NCBI RefSeq assembly: GCF_902833145.1
Contig: NZ_CADFEN010000005.1
Span: 310,001 to 374,000, forward strand
DNA: 64,000 nucleotides
From: Burkholderia sp. BCC0506
Lineage (GTDB): Bacteria; Pseudomonadota; Gammaproteobacteria; Burkholderiales; Burkholderiaceae
Reading direction: 5' to 3'
The stretch's first letter is position 1. Each line of letters begins with the position of its first letter. A program made the translations under genes and the position numbers. Below are positions 62,827 through 64,000 of this stretch, in pieces. The notes under the pieces were generated by a model. That model did no database searches, had not been told where the DNA came from, and saw only the letters and a list, made by a program, of their open reading frames with translations.

Positions 62827-64000
62827 ATGCCGTCGTTCTTCATCGACCGCCCGGTGTTCGCGTGGATCGTCGCGCTCGCGATCGTCGTCGCGGGCGTGCT
62901 TGCCATTCCGCAATTGCCGATCGCGCAGTATCCGCGCCTTGCGCCGCCGCGCGTCGTGATCACCGCGACGTATCCGGGCGCGTCGACCGAGACGGTCGAC
63001 GGCGACGTCGGCAGCATCATCGAGGAAAGCCTCGACGGCGCCGACGGGCTGCAGTACTACCAGACGAGCAGCGACGGTCACGGCAATCTCGAGATCGACG
63101 TGACGTTCGCACCCGGCACCGATCCGGACATCGCGCTCGTCGACGTCAACAACCGGCTCAAGCAGGTCGAGCCGCGATTGCCGCAGCAGGTCGTGCAGCA
63201 GGGCATCGGCGTGTTCAAGGCGGCCAACACGTTCCTGATGCTCGTCACGCTCACGTCGACGGACGGCACGCGCGACTCCGCGCAGCTCGGTGACTATCTG
63301 AACCGCTACGTGCTGCGCGAACTGAAGCGCGCGCCGGGCGTCGGCGCGGCCGAGCTGTGGGACGCCGACGAGGCGCTGCGGGTCTGGCTCGATCCGAACA
63401 AGTTGCGCGAATACGACCTCGGCGCCGACGACGTAATCGCGGCCATCGGCGTGCAGAACGCGACGGTGACGGCCGGCGCGATCGGCGATGCGCCGTTCGT
63501 GCGCGGCCAGCAGCTCACCGCGACGATCGTCGTCAAGGGGCAACTGACGTCGCCGGAGGAGTTCGGCCGGATCGTGCTGAAGTCGAAGCAGGACGGTTCG
63601 GTGGTGCGCGTCGCCGACGTCGCCCGCGTCGAAATCGGCCGCGACGACTACTCGTTCTATTCCCGGCTGAACGGCCGTCCGGCAGCCACCGTCGGCATCC
63701 AGCTCGGCCCGCGCGGCAACGCGCTCGAAACGTCGAACGCGATTCGCGCGCGGCTGGCCGAGCTGTCGAAGACGCTGCCGCCGGGCGTCGCGGTCGAGAT
63801 TCCGTTCGACGGCGCGCATTTCGTGAAGATCGCCATCCGGGAAGTCGTGCTGACGCTCGTCGAGGCCGTCGTGCTGGTGTTCTGCGTGATGTGGCTGTTC
63901 CTGCGCGAGCTGCGCTACACGCTCGTGCCGACCGTCGTGATTCCCGTCACGCTGATGGGCGCGTTCGCCGCGATGTGGGCGTTCGGGCTGTCGATCAACG
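62827..64000 (+). CDS. RND efflux pump, inner-membrane component (partial)
   Basis: The first 391 codons are present; the gene continues beyond the window. It starts MPSFFIDRPVFAWIVALAIVVAG, with QYPRLAPPRVVITATYPGAS and the HAE1 loop DVNNRLKQVEPRLPQQV, as in AcrB/MexB-type pumps. No membrane-fusion gene precedes it, unlike most RND loci; yejF ends 50 nt upstream. It could share the yej transcript. Possible 14-codon remnant at its 5' side is noted separately. Confidence 0.9.
   Translation, partial: MPSFFIDRPVFAWIVALAIVVAGVLAIPQLPIAQYPRLAPPRVVITATYPGASTETVDGDVGSIIEESLDGADGLQYYQTSSDGHGNLEIDVTFAPGTDPDIALVDVNNRLKQVEPRLPQQVVQQGIGVFKAANTFLMLVTLTSTDGTRDSAQLGDYLNRYVLRELKRAPGVGAAELWDADEALRVWLDPNKLREYDLGADDVIAAIGVQNATVTAGAIGDAPFVRGQQLTATIVVKGQLTSPEEFGRIVLKSKQDGSVVRVADVARVEIGRDDYSFYSRLNGRPAATVGIQLGPRGNALETSNAIRARLAELSKTLPPGVAVEIPFDGAHFVKIAIREVVLTLVEAVVLVFCVMWLFLRELRYTLVPTVVIPVTLMGAFAAMWAFGLSIN

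Overview
This is a 64 kb, high-GC window with dense, often overlapping genes. Gene content and codon use suggest a Burkholderia-type betaproteobacterium: potFGHI, the 2-ketogluconate set kguEKTD with ptxS, OmpW under a probable Anr/FNR box, a FisR/persulfide-dioxygenase/SQR set, and repeated RND pumps. There is no rRNA, tRNA, CRISPR array, insertion sequence or obvious integrase. It reads as accessory metabolism and transport; placement on a secondary replicon is inference only.

Layout. 1-4.8 kb: the right end of an unassigned small-molecule locus (Asn-synthetase-like amide former, MGT-type glycosyltransferase, CmcI-like enzyme, APH-like kinase, NodB-type deacetylase, small secreted peptide), packed with overlapping ends. 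5-10 kb: DUF2501, a small unknown, an aldehyde dehydrogenase, a nitronate monooxygenase, ompW and DUF1289. 10.5-14.6 kb: potFGHI putrescine importer, with a one-base frameshift in potH that fuses it to potI. 14.7-19.4 kb: sulfide/persulfide oxidation operon (dioxygenase, SQR-like, TauE), divergent from a FisR-like sigma54 activator that keeps the three spaced sensory cysteines. 19.5-27.3 kb: a MerR/TipA regulator, a three-gene RND pump and its divergent TetR repressor. 27.4-30.3 kb: an unusual pair, an acyl-CoA-oxidase-like protein and a free-standing acyltransferase, next to an AT-rich stretch. 30.7-34.6 kb: ClC channel, YeiH-type transporter and LysR regulator.

34.7-40.3 kb: kguEKTD and ptxS, with a perfect palindromic PtxS-type operator before kguE. 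40.3-48.3 kb: small genes including a YhfC-type membrane protease, a Spy/CpxP-like protein, an AsnC regulator and saccharopine dehydrogenase, an orphan cydX coupled to a P-loop kinase, CorA, YciI and a YbaK-like deacylase. 48.3-62.8 kb: what looks like one complete envelope import route. It starts with an AT-rich control region and long leader, then tonB-exbB-exbD-exbD-TPR, a cupin regulator, a TonB-dependent receptor and a YejABEF-type peptide ABC importer. The window ends inside another RND pump gene.

The best candidates for something new are the left-edge biosynthetic locus, the 48-63 kb import island and the orphan cydX-kinase pair. Calls rest on motifs and context read by eye; no database search was run.
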